From positions 496,001 through 560,000 of the forward strand of contig CAWCJL010000002.1 of assembly GCA_963795775.1 (NCBI GenBank): 64,000 bases of DNA, written 5' to 3'. The position numbers were made by a program, and so were the translations under genes. Origin of the DNA: CAWCJL01 sp963795775 (GTDB lineage Bacteria; Acidobacteriota; Terriglobia; Terriglobales; Acidobacteriaceae). Of this stretch, positions 44,281 through 54,546 are shown one piece after another; within the stretch, counting starts at the first letter, position 1, and each line of letters opens with the position of its first letter. The notes below the pieces were generated by a model that saw only the letters and a list, made by a program, of their open reading frames with translations, ran no database searches and was not told the DNA's origin.

Positions 44281-45543
44281 CTACTCGTAGCGCAACGCTT
44301 CAATGGGATCGAGTGTGGACGCCTTATAGGCCGGATAGATGCCGAAGATGAGTCCGATCGCGCAGGAAACCATGAACGCGATGGTCGTCCAGATCATGGA
44401 TATCTCGGCGGGCAGACGCGAGCCCAGGATCAGCTTCAAAGTGATAGTGAGGAGCGCGCCCAGCAGGATGCCAACGATGCCGCCAAAGGCGCACAGCGTC
44501 ATCGCTTCCAGCGTGAACTGGAGCAGGATGTTGCGCCGCGTGGCGCCCAGCGCTTTACGCACGCCGATCTCCCGCGTGCGCTCGGTGACGCTCACCAGCA
44601 TAATGTTCATCACGCCGACGCCGCCCACCATCAAGCCCACGCTGGAGACGCCGACCAGGAAGATAAACAGCCCGCCGGTTAACTGGTTCCACAACTGCAG
44701 CAGTGCATCGGAAGAGAAGATGGCGAAGTTGTCCGGTTGGTCCGCGCGCAGCTTGCGCCGCCTGCGCAGCATTTCGCGAATTTCATCCTCGACCGCGACC
44801 TTGTGCTTCGCGTCGTCATATTTCACGCTGATCCAGGTGTCCAGGATCTCCGGATGGATCTTGCGAAAGGTGTCGAGGGGAAAATGCGCCGCGTTGTCAT
44901 CCGGATTCTTGCCGCCTCCGAAGACCTGTTTCTGCTTGGCCATCACTCCGACCACCGTGAACACGTCACCGGAAATCTCGACCTCTTTGCCCAGCGCCGA
45001 ATCGCTGCCGAAGAGTTCCTCCGCAGTATCGTGTCCGAGCACCACGACATTCGCGCGGCGGCGCGCTTCGTCGGTAGTGAAGTAGCGGCCCTGCTCGATC
45101 TCGATGTCGTAGACATCGGGCATGGTGTCGGAGTCGCCTTCAAGGATCGTGTTCTGCACCTTGCGACCGTTGTACTTCACGCCAAAGCTGCCCAGTCTGC
45201 CGGTGGGCGAGCGGTACTGTTTGGACGGATCGACCGCGACCACATGGGGCAATTGCCGCAGCGCGTATGCGTCGTCCGGCGTGAGCTGCTTGCGCGCCAG
45301 CATCTCCGAGGTGGGCCGTTCGCCGAAGACAGGGAAGCGGAAGATCCAGTAGACGTTCGATCCCAGGGACTGCACCAGCCCATTTACGTTCGCGGTGAGC
45401 CCGCTAATGACAGAGGAGATCAGGATGACGGTCGTGACCCCGATCATGATGCCCAGCACCGTCAGGCCGGAGCGCAGCTTGTTCGTGCGCAGGGTTTCCA
45501 TCGCCATGCGAACGGCTTCTTTCGAATCACCCAGCCTCATCAT
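44281..45543 (-). CDS. MacB-type ABC transporter permease (second of a pair)
   Basis: 420 aa. N-terminal helix with RMAMETLRTNKLRSGLTVLGIMIGV, MacB-like periplasmic core (about 45-260), then three C-terminal FtsX helices with SVTERTREIGVRKALGATRRNILLQFTLEAM and DPIEALRYE at the end. This layout is of non-canonical half-permeases that need an ATPase partner for macrolide, lipoprotein or peptide handling. Separated by 12 bp from the preceding homologous permease. No ATP-binding gene is visible nearby. Confidence 0.93.
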   Translation of the reverse strand: MMRLGDSKEAVRMAMETLRTNKLRSGLTVLGIMIGVTTVILISSVISGLTANVNGLVQSLGSNVYWIFRFPVFGERPTSEMLARKQLTPDDAYALRQLPHVVAVDPSKQYRSPTGRLGSFGVKYNGRKVQNTILEGDSDTMPDVYDIEIEQGRYFTTDEARRRANVVVLGHDTAEELFGSDSALGKEVEISGDVFTVVGVMAKQKQVFGGGKNPDDNAAHFPLDTFRKIHPEILDTWISVKYDDAKHKVAVEDEIREMLRRRRKLRADQPDNFAIFSSDALLQLWNQLTGGLFIFLVGVSSVGLMVGGVGVMNIMLVSVTERTREIGVRKALGATRRNILLQFTLEAMTLCAFGGIVGILLGALLTITLKLILGSRLPAEISMIWTTIAFMVSCAIGLIFGIYPAYKASTLDPIEALRYE

Positions 45544-45555
45544 CCGCCCCTGTTC

Positions 45556-46782
<1,227 letters not shown>

Positions 46783-46953
46783 AGGACCGATCTTCCGCAG
46801 GCCATACCGGCAGGGCCATGATTCTTTAGACGGGGGTAGAAGCAGTTTACCGCACCGGCTTCGGCAGACTGTGCTGAATCTGCCGCAAGGGTTGCCGGAG
46901 CCCACGCTCGACCGCCCCCGCTTCATCCTCGCGTCCACTAGCATAGGCACAGC

Positions 46954-49107
46954 ATGCTGACCTCCTCCTCCGTGCTCCACATGCTGTTTGCGCTCCTGTG
47001 GTGCGCGCTCCTGGCTGCCAGCACGGTGGGGTGGGGCAGCCTGCTTCTTCGCCCGGTCAGCCGGGTTCAAGACCGTGAGTGGGGAAGCACCTCGCTCGAA
47101 CTGCTGGCCCATGCCATCGCCGGCCTGGCACTGCTTTCCTTCGTGGGCGGCGTGCTCAATCTGTTTCAGGCGATCGTGCCCGCTGCGCTCGACTTCCTAG
47201 TGCTCGGGGGCGCACTGCTCGCCGCTGTGGCTTACGGTCCTGCTCTGTGGCGTGCTGTGCGGCTGCGGAATCGCCGCCCGGGAGCACGCCCGGAGACCGC
47301 GGCCCTCATCCTGGTGCTGCTCGCAATTGCCCTGTTCGCGTTCCGGTACGCTTCGACGGTTCACCGGACCGGCTACATGGGGGTGGACGACTACGAGGCG
47401 TACCTGGTCTTCCCGGCAAAGATGCTGGCCACGCATCACTTCGCCGCGGACCCGTTCAACGAACGCCGTCTCCAAAGCAGCATCGGGATTCCGTATTTCC
47501 TGCAGACACTGCTGCTGGCCCGGCTCCCGCTTGCGTGTGTGCAGATGGTGGACCAGGGCATCGGCGTGTGCTTCCTGGCACTCGCCGGCATTGCGGCGGG
47601 CCGCGTGTTTCGACTTTCGCGCACGCGGCTCGCGGTATTTGTGCTGGTGGCGCTGGCCATGCCTCATATCCGCTTCAACCTTACGATGACCACGCTGCCT
47701 ACAGCGCTGTTGCTGGGGATGGGCGCCGTGGCCGCCGGCCGGGACGCGCTTCCCCGGCGGTCCTGGATGCCCCCGCGGCCCTCCTTCCCGCGGCGCTGAT
47801 GGGCGCGGCTGCGGCACTGATCATCGGCTGTAAGTCCACCTATCTGCCGCATGTTTTCTTCCTGCTCGCGGCGTACTACCTGCTGCGCTGCCGTGATGTC
47901 GGGATAGCTCGCGTACTGGCCGAACTCAGCACCAGCGGCGTGACCTGCATACTGCTGCTGCCGTGGGCTATTGCGATGCGGATGACCTCCGGCACTGCCT
48001 TTTACCCCATCTTTGGGCATGGCTACGACTACAGCGCCTATTACCACCTGCCGCCCACGTGGACATTTCACACGCGCGGCGCGCTGCTGAAAGTCTTCGG
48101 GTTTGTTCTCCCGCTGGTCCCGTTTTTAATAGCCGAGATAGTCATGATGCGTTTCCAAATGGCAGAGCGGGAGACAACTTCGGGGGCGGCGTCCCCAGCA
48201 GAAGGCCGGGTACAACGCACCGCCACGCTGGCCCTCGTAGTTGCCGCGATTGCCGGCTCCATCTTCGCCGGCCTGGTGACAGGGGGCGATTCCCTGCGCC
48301 GCTACAACTATCCCTGCGTGCTGCCGGCGCTGCTGTTTCTGCTGCTTTCCGCGCTATCGCAGGCGCGCACGCCCACATCAGCGATGGCGGCGCTGGTACC
48401 TGCCCGCCACCGCCGCGCTGCTGCTCTTCTGGTTCGCCTACATGCTGCATTGGGAGAACATCTATCGCGAGATGAAGAAGGACCTCTGGGCGTCCGCGCG
48501 CCCGTGGACTATCGCCCCTCCGGACGCGCCCCCGCGCTATGCTGCGCTCGAGCAGAGCATCCCGGCTGGCGCTACCTGCCTGGAAACGCTGGACTACCCA
48601 TTTCTGCTGCACTTCCGGGAGCGGCAGTTCCTGTCCGCGGACTTCCCCGCGGCCGCCAGCCTGCCTCCCGGTTGGCCGATCCACGGTGATGGGGAAGCGC
48701 TCGCAGGCTATTTGCACGACCACGGGATTCGCTATCTCGCGTACTCCTATGGCGACCAGGCTTTTCTGGGGGATGATCCCGGCGCACAGACCGATCCACA
48801 GGTGACCCAGGCGTGGCGCAATGTGCTCTATCTGCTGCTCCAGGCGCACCGGCAATACCGCGAGCTTGCCGCAAGCCGACGGCACATCTACGACGACGGC
48901 GCGAACTACGTGCTGGACCTGGAGATGCGGGAGGCTGCGTCGCCGCCCGGCACTGACGATCCTTGCGTTAACGAGCATCGTCTCTTAGATCGCATGACCC
49001 GCGCTTCTGGAGTCCCACCCGGCCCGTTCCGCATCTCATGGCCATGGTTTTCACACCCAGCAACATCGCCGCGCTCATTATTTCGGCCAGCTTTGCTGCT
49101 GGGCTGA
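46954..49107 (+). pseudogene. GT-C-like polytopic membrane protein, two frameshifts
   Basis: Pieced together from three frames: 46954 to about 47750 (helices and GYMGVDDYEAYLVFPAKML, an Asp-pair loop as in GT-C glycosyltransferases), about 47755 to 48390 (MGAAAALIIGCKSTYLPHVF and more helices), and about 48395 to the end (RWYLPATAALLLFWFAYML, then a soluble C-terminal domain with YLAYSYGDQAFL). Junctions lie near the CCCC run at about 47755 and at GGCGGCG near 48390. The two shifts are opposite in sense, so they restore the first frame. The 3' end overlaps the next gene by 70 bp; the true stop may be earlier. TAGCAT lies 9 bp before the ATG. Confidence 0.65.
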
Positions 49108-49658
49108 ATATCTACGCCACCATTCTCACCCTTGGCATCCTGGCCCACACGCAGTGGGTCGCGCTTCCGCAGGGGCTGGAAGTCCTGGGGCAGTGGTGGA
49201 TCATCGCTGTAAGCGGCGCGCTGTTTCTCGCGGAGTTCTTCGCCGACAAGATTCCGGGCCTGGACCTGGCCTGGAACGCCGCACATACTTTTGTGCGCGT
49301 CCCAGTCGCGGCCCTGCTGGCTTATCGCACGGCCCAGCACCTGTCACCCGGCATGCAGTTGCTCGCGACGGCAGCAGGCGCGGGCATTGCCATGATCGCC
49401 CATACCTCGAAGACTGCGGTGCGGACGGCCATCACGCCCAGCCCTGAGCCGGTGTCCAACATCGCGCTCAGCACTGCGGAAGACGGCTTGGCCATCGGCC
49501 TTACCTGGCTCGCCACGCAGCATCCGTATGTCACGGCGGCAATCTCTATTGTGCTGATCATTCTGGCGATCCTTGCGATCCGCTGGATCGTCCGCGCGGT
49601 GCGCCGGGCCTGGGCGCGCCTGGGCTGGCGAGGAAGACAGTCCACCCTCGCCGCGTAG
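49038..49658 (+). CDS. DUF4126-family membrane protein
   Basis: 206 aa, with several helices. The N-terminal IAALIISASFAAGLNIYATILTLGI and the WWIIAVSGALFLAEFFADKIPGLD segment match DUF4126 proteins, which are uncharacterised membrane proteins. Alternating hydrophobic and Gly/Ala-rich segments fill the rest; the end is basic. It overlaps the extended 3' end of the preceding frameshifted gene. Convergent with the carbonic anhydrase gene, 39 bp away. Confidence 0.85.
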   Translation: MAMVFTPSNIAALIISASFAAGLNIYATILTLGILAHTQWVALPQGLEVLGQWWIIAVSGALFLAEFFADKIPGLDLAWNAAHTFVRVPVAALLAYRTAQHLSPGMQLLATAAGAGIAMIAHTSKTAVRTAITPSPEPVSNIALSTAEDGLAIGLTWLATQHPYVTAAISIVLIILAILAIRWIVRAVRRAWARLGWRGRQSTLAA

Positions 49659-49697
49659 AGCAGTTCTGCGGTATTCCTCGAATCTACCCGGGCCGAC

Positions 49698-50504
49698 TTA
49701 TTTCGAGTCCTCGCCGTGAAGCAGCGAAACCATTCCGGAGCTGATGTTGTAGTACGCCGCCACGACCTTAAGATTTCCTTCCTTAATCAGTCTGGAAAGT
49801 ACCGTGGAAGACTCCCCCAGAAGCCGTGCCTGGATGATCGCGTTCGCCTTGGTGGCCGCTTCCAGGTCTGTTCCCGCTTTCTGAATCGCAGGCTGGATAT
49901 GCGGATAGAGTGCGCTGATCTGCCCAGGAGCGTTGGAGTGCTTGATGGTAGCTTCCACCGCACCGCAGGAACCATGCCCCATGACCATGATGACTTTGGT
50001 CCCTAACACACCGGCACCATATTCCAGGCTGGCGATGATTTCCGACGTCGTGATATTGCCGGCAACACGGTTCACAAAAAGACTGCCAATGGTTTGATCG
50101 AAGACTATTTCCACCGGCACCCGGGAATCGGCGCAAGCCAGTACCGCGGCGAACGGCTGCTGCTTTTCACTGGTGTGGTGCCTGATGATGGCCAGGTCCA
50201 GATCGAAGGACGTCATGTTTGCAGCGACGTAACGCTTGTTGCCCTCTACCAGTTCCCGCAAGGCCTGGTCGGGAGTCAGGTTCGATTGCGCGAGGGCTGG
50301 AGTTGGGCTGGCAAATTCAAGGCCAGTGGCAGTGGCCAATCCGGCAACTGCACCTCCAAACGCCATCTGGAGGAAGGACCGCCGGGAAGCGCCTTCGTTC
50401 GGGACGTCGAGCTGGGGGGCGCCGGTCAGCGATGATGCCCGACCGGCTGAGTTTTCTCTGTGTTGGGCTGCGTCGCTTCTTGTATCGAATTCCGGAGTCA
50501 TCAT
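49698..50504 (-). CDS. Tat-exported beta-class carbonic anhydrase
   Basis: 268 aa from the first of two adjacent ATGs (GAGG 6 nt upstream). Interconverts CO2 and bicarbonate. N-terminal 40 residues are polar, then a twin-arginine signal ASRRSFLQMAFGGAVAG with an Ala-rich end (PTPALAQ), so it is exported folded. Zn site: CADSRV (Cys and Asp), and HGSCGAV (His and Cys). FVNRVAGNITTSEIIASLEYG and the C-terminal AAYYNISSG helix are typical. Beta-type enzymes with Tat signals are less common than cytoplasmic ones. The upstream region is shared with the first tandem secreted paralog. Confidence 0.92.
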   Translation of the reverse strand: MMTPEFDTRSDAAQHRENSAGRASSLTGAPQLDVPNEGASRRSFLQMAFGGAVAGLATATGLEFASPTPALAQSNLTPDQALRELVEGNKRYVAANMTSFDLDLAIIRHHTSEKQQPFAAVLACADSRVPVEIVFDQTIGSLFVNRVAGNITTSEIIASLEYGAGVLGTKVIMVMGHGSCGAVEATIKHSNAPGQISALYPHIQPAIQKAGTDLEAATKANAIIQARLLGESSTVLSRLIKEGNLKVVAAYYNISSGMVSLLHGEDSK

Positions 50505-50725
50505 ACGGAACCTCGCTTTCTCGTTTGGCGAGCCTGAAATCTTTGGCGCTCGTGAAGCTAAATAATGGTATGACATCGGCAAGACTAAGGATTGCAAGCA
50601 ATTGATTTGCGAGTTACAATTCCGGCGCGAGATCGATTCCGAGTTTGACCTGATGTAGGCTTCATCTCCCCCCATCCGAAGTCCTTCTGGCGACGGGCCC
50701 TGAATTCCAGATGCCAGGGGTTGAG

Positions 50726-52327
50726 ATGAAAGCGAAACTGCCGATTCAAAAGCATTTTTCTCTCCTGACGCACTTCGCACTCATGTGCGGGTTCGTCATT
50801 GCCGTAACGTGCGCCGGTCCTAACGGGGTGGCGCAGGAAAATCACGAGCACCATCGCTACCACAAAATCTATAAGGTCGACGTCAACGGGCCGGCTTCCA
50901 GGCCATTGCTCAATCTTCTGTCGCGTCACTACTCGATCGTCGATTTTGACAAGCTGGCGCCGTCGTTCGAGCTCCGCCCCATCGTGGTCGGACCGGACGC
51001 CCTGGCCAAGCAAGATGTCACGGCATACCTCGTCCGGGCGTATCGGGCCGGCCTGACCGTCGCCATTGTGTACGCGACACAGCAACAAGCAAACCTGTTT
51101 GATGAACTGGTAGAAGGCGAGCTGGCGGCAAGCTGCCTGCCGGTTCCCGGCGCGCCGAGAATCGCGCTCTATGCTGTGCAGAAGACGACGCGGGAACAAC
51201 CGGAGGAGGTATCGCGCTACTGCCTACCTGTCTTCCAGGCCCGGGCGCACTCCGACGAATCCGATGTGCAGTCACTGGCGGGGCAAAATGATGAGCGGTC
51301 CGGCGAGACCGAGGAGCAATGGTTGGATGCCGCGTTTGCACCCCAGGCCCCTCCACCGCCACTGCAGTCGGACGACGACGCCAGCGCCAGCTCGGTCAAT
51401 CTGGACGATCTCTCGCGGAAAACCCACTGCTCGGAGTTCTATCAGAACGCAAACGGCCAGGTGCAGGACGATCACTTCATCACCAGCCTGCGCAACTTCG
51501 ACGCGCAGAGGGATTATTACTATCTGCAGAATTTCCCGCAAATCAAATCGTATCGCCCCGTGGTTTCCTTTCAAACATTGACATTTCAGCCCTTGCTGCG
51601 GCAACCGGGCAGGGACAGGCCTCTTATAGGTACGCGACTTCTCTTCTCCGAACCCGCCACAACGACGCAGTACGTCAGCGAGTACACCAACAGCAGAAGC
51701 ACCACCGTCTCAGCAAGTGTTGGCTACTCGGGCGGATTCCCCGAAGTCAGCACGAGCGTGAGCGTCAGTGTGGGAAAGTCAACGACGGTCAACGTCCCGC
51801 CCGTCACCATTCTGAACCAATCCGATCTGGAATCCGGAAATGCTATGTGGACATTTCGTCCCGCCAATCCCCAGACAAATGTCCTGTACAGCCCGGCTGT
51901 GAGCTGGGTGTGGTACATCGATCGAGATGTCTACGGCACTTCGCCGAATAACCTTCCCGAGATATTTACGAATTACCGGGCCGGAACAACAGATATCAAT
52001 GTAGCGGCAGTGTGCGGTTTTCCGGCGCCCTTCCCCACTTTTACTGTTGGTCCCCCGGTGATCACCAGCGTGGATCCTCCGACCGCGCAAAGGGGCGGAG
52101 GCACTTTCGAGATCCGTGGCACACAGATGTATCCGGGAATCATCAGGAATGTTCTGCTCGGTGGCGATGCCCTTTCCCCGGCTAATTTCATACCCATCAA
52201 CGACACGGAAATCAGAGTCGTCATACCGAGCAACCAGAGGACGGGCCAGAATCCAGTCCAGGTGAACACATCTTTCAACGGGACTATTCTGCCGTCGAAC
52301 ACCAACATCGAAGTAAACGTGAAATAG
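50726..52327 (+). CDS. Secreted paralog A: novel N-domain, Ser/Thr-rich alternating segment, IPT/TIG-like C-terminus
   Basis: 533 aa from ATG 50726 (AGGGG 6 nt upstream; ATG 50711 is an alternative). Signal peptide about 1-37. Residues 55-170 form a compact alpha/beta domain (RPLLNLLSRHYSIVDFDKL, VAIVYATQQQANLFDELVEG) with two conserved Cys (C137, C166). A linker is Pro/Asp-rich. Residues 235-400 hold THCSEFY, the motif PATTTQYVSEYTNS at 310 and an alternating Ser/Thr/Val run STTVSASVGYSGG..VSTSVSVSVGKS, which resembles membrane hairpins of leukocidin/aerolysin-like pore formers. From about 443 PPVITSVDPPTAQRGG starts an IPT/TIG-like domain. Function unknown. Confidence 0.8.
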   Translation: MKAKLPIQKHFSLLTHFALMCGFVIAVTCAGPNGVAQENHEHHRYHKIYKVDVNGPASRPLLNLLSRHYSIVDFDKLAPSFELRPIVVGPDALAKQDVTAYLVRAYRAGLTVAIVYATQQQANLFDELVEGELAASCLPVPGAPRIALYAVQKTTREQPEEVSRYCLPVFQARAHSDESDVQSLAGQNDERSGETEEQWLDAAFAPQAPPPPLQSDDDASASSVNLDDLSRKTHCSEFYQNANGQVQDDHFITSLRNFDAQRDYYYLQNFPQIKSYRPVVSFQTLTFQPLLRQPGRDRPLIGTRLLFSEPATTTQYVSEYTNSRSTTVSASVGYSGGFPEVSTSVSVSVGKSTTVNVPPVTILNQSDLESGNAMWTFRPANPQTNVLYSPAVSWVWYIDRDVYGTSPNNLPEIFTNYRAGTTDINVAAVCGFPAPFPTFTVGPPVITSVDPPTAQRGGGTFEIRGTQMYPGIIRNVLLGGDALSPANFIPINDTEIRVVIPSNQRTGQNPVQVNTSFNGTILPSNTNIEVNVK

Positions 52328-52333
52328 CCCGAA

Positions 52334-52380
52334 CCTGATCTGGCGAAAGGACAAACAACTCGCCAGATCAGGCTATTTTC
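52334..52380 (+). terminator. Rho-independent terminator after paralog A
   Basis: Stem CCTGATCTGGCGA / TCGCCAGATCAGG is 13 bp perfect with a 13-nt loop, followed by CTATTTTC. It starts 6 bp after the stop and suggests the two paralogs are transcribed separately. Confidence 0.8.
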
Positions 52381-52595
52381 ATCGTGACTACAGGTGGATG
52401 GAAGCGAAGTGCGCCGAAATCCGGAGCTTTGATGTGCGGAACATGTTCTTCCCCAACATCACGTTTTGGCTCGGCATTGCAGAACTTCGAAGTCGCTAGC
52501 AGTGGTATTACCACTTCGGCAGCTACCCCATCGCGCCGAAGCGGCGTATATTGCCAGCCACCTTGGACAAGCTCACGGGTCCCTAATTAAGAAAG

Positions 52596-52612
52596 AAGGC
52601 GCTGGGCGCCTT
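52596..52612 (+). promoter_or_regulatory. Small GC-rich hairpin in the leader of paralog B
   Basis: AAGGCGC-TGG-GCGCCTT followed by TCTC, 17 bp upstream of the paralog B start and next to its GAGGGGA ribosome site. It could act as an attenuator or a leader structure. The rest of 52381-52595 shows an AGTGGTATTACCACT palindrome near 52499 but no gene. Confidence 0.4.
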
Positions 52613-52629
52613 TCTCACTGGAGGGGAGC

Positions 52630-54291
52630 ATGCGACACCTACCGATATTCTTCACGGCCGTTCTGCTGAGTTCTTCGATGCTGGCGGCAACCGCAGGTGC
52701 GCAGCCGGACTCAGAATCGCTGCGGTGCACACGGGTTGGGCAGCGCCTCGGCCTGTGCGAGACCATCGGGGTCTCGGACTCCGCCTCCGGTGGGGCCTTG
52801 AACCTGCTGAGCAAGGACTACATGGTCGTTCCGATCGAGCAAACCGCCGCGAGCGTGTTCCCCAGTCATCTCGTGATCGGGGCCGCCGACCTGAATAATG
52901 CCCAGATCATCTCCTTGCTGCAACGGTCGTACCGGGTCGGCAAGACCGTCGCCATCGTCGGGGCGACCGAAGAGCAGGCTGACCGCTTCCACCGCCTGCT
53001 GCGGCCGGGCGAAGCGGGAAACTGCCATCTGCCGAAGGGGCGGGCGATAAGCTCGCTTTACGGGCTGCAGAGCTCGCGGGACCGGTACCCCTCGCAGAAC
53101 TCCAGCTACTGTCTGGTGAATCTCGACCGGCGGCACCCGCACTCGGATCGCCGGTGGCTGCGGGAGCGCTTTGGGCTGACACCGCCGGAGCCGGCGGCCG
53201 GCAAGTTGACCAGCACTGGCAAGTTCACCGCCACCAGCAACGCGACCAGCACCGATGACCCGAACCAGTTTCTCACCGGCCTGGCCAGCGCGACACACTG
53301 CAGCACCAAGACGAACCTCGGCGATGGCGCCATTCAGCTGGATGCCTTTGTCTATAGCATGCGTAATTTCACCGATACGGGATGTAGCTCGTGTAAGGAC
53401 GTGGGCGCGGACTACTATCTCGTCCAGGACAACGCAAGCTATACACCGTACTCATCGGCCGTGGCCAACTTCGAGGTTGGCGACGGAGGTCTGTTGGACA
53501 CAGCGAACAATGTGGGATTCACCTCAGGTTCATACAATCTCGAGTTTACAGATCCCGCAACGACGACCACGTACGAGTCCTCGTACACCAACAGCTCGAG
53601 CGCGACCTCCGACGGATCGGTCGGGGTCAGTGCGGATGGTCCCAATGTCACCTCGGGTGGCTCGGTGACCACCTCCCAATCGATGACGTACAGCGTGCCC
53701 GCAACGATGATTTTGAACAATTCGGTCCTGCCTACTGCTTCGCCACAGTGGATATTCACGCCACAAGACCTGCCCCTCTCCAGCAACTTCGACGTCAACC
53801 CGACTTGGACCTGGTTCATACCCCGGGACGCTTATCCGAGCGGCGGTACCGCTATGGGCGGAGCAGTACAGTTCAAGAACTTCGGCGTACTCTTGAGTAC
53901 CCTCGTCAACAACAACTACAATGTACTTGGATCGCTCGAGCAGGTCTGCAATGTCCCCTATCCTTTCAACGCCTGGACGGTCAATCCGCCCCTGATACAG
54001 AGCATCACCCAGCCTACGTCGGGGAGCGCCGGCCAGTACTTCACGATCAACGGTCTTTACCTTTATCCCAGCAGCGTTGTCGCCGTGCTCATCGACGGCA
54101 CCGCCGTTCCCCAGGCCAACTTCGAGGTCGTCGCACCTCAGACAACCCCCCCACAACCCCCGGCGATTGTGGTGACCCTACCGACGAATTACGCCTCCGG
54201 CAACCACACGGTCCAGGTCAACACGCAATTCAACGGTGACACCGTGTTCTCCAATAACAACGTGCCTCTGATCGTGCCAAATAATCCTTGA
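52630..54291 (+). CDS. Secreted paralog B: same architecture as paralog A
   Basis: 553 aa with GAGGGGA before the ATG; signal peptide about 1-24 (cut after AGA). Same order as paralog A: N-domain (GALNLLSKDYMVV, VAIVGATEEQADRFHRLL, Cys 132 and 161), THCSTKT (224), DPATTTTYESSYTNS (308-322), a Ser/Thr/Gly-rich alternating stretch to about 355, then YSVPATMILNNS, an aromatic WTWF strand (393), VC-N-PYPF (440), and a C-terminal domain from about 452 beginning NPPLIQSITQPTSGSAGQYFTINGLYL, IPT/TIG-like. Extra cysteines C252 and C255 (CSSC) are unique to B. The low identity but shared cysteines and motifs imply an old duplication. Confidence 0.8.
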   Translation: MRHLPIFFTAVLLSSSMLAATAGAQPDSESLRCTRVGQRLGLCETIGVSDSASGGALNLLSKDYMVVPIEQTAASVFPSHLVIGAADLNNAQIISLLQRSYRVGKTVAIVGATEEQADRFHRLLRPGEAGNCHLPKGRAISSLYGLQSSRDRYPSQNSSYCLVNLDRRHPHSDRRWLRERFGLTPPEPAAGKLTSTGKFTATSNATSTDDPNQFLTGLASATHCSTKTNLGDGAIQLDAFVYSMRNFTDTGCSSCKDVGADYYLVQDNASYTPYSSAVANFEVGDGGLLDTANNVGFTSGSYNLEFTDPATTTTYESSYTNSSSATSDGSVGVSADGPNVTSGGSVTTSQSMTYSVPATMILNNSVLPTASPQWIFTPQDLPLSSNFDVNPTWTWFIPRDAYPSGGTAMGGAVQFKNFGVLLSTLVNNNYNVLGSLEQVCNVPYPFNAWTVNPPLIQSITQPTSGSAGQYFTINGLYLYPSSVVAVLIDGTAVPQANFEVVAPQTTPPQPPAIVVTLPTNYASGNHTVQVNTQFNGDTVFSNNNVPLIVPNNP

Positions 54292-54371
54292 ACACCATGA
54301 GTCTGACCGTGACAAATTGACGCTGGAGGAAAAGCTGGCCGCAAGGTCACGCGTGATGCGGCTAGCGCGGT

Positions 54372-54492
54372 TAAGGTTTATGACTTTGTGCCAGGCGTTG
54401 ACGAAGTCGTGAACAAACTTCGGGTACGAGTTCGAGCAGGCGTAGACGTCGGACCATGCCCGTAGTTGTGCGTTGGAGCCGAAGATGCGATC
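54372..54492 (-). pseudogene. Remnant of the katG (catalase-peroxidase) 3' end
   Basis: On the minus strand the 121 bp encode IFGSNAQLRAW, then VYACSNSYPKFVHDFV and NAWHKVINLNR. This is the C-terminal end of catalase-peroxidases, which normally reads FGSNSQLRA..EVYA..D..EKFV.DFV.AW.KVMNLDR. Nothing upstream (54493-54540) continues the gene and the frame runs on past the expected stop, so only the last 40 codons remain. A truncated fossil or leftover of a deletion, not functional. Confidence 0.75.
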
Positions 54493-54546
54493 GGGCGCCT
54501 AAGAAGACTCGCGGTGCAGACCGTGGCACGATCCTCCGTCCTGCTT

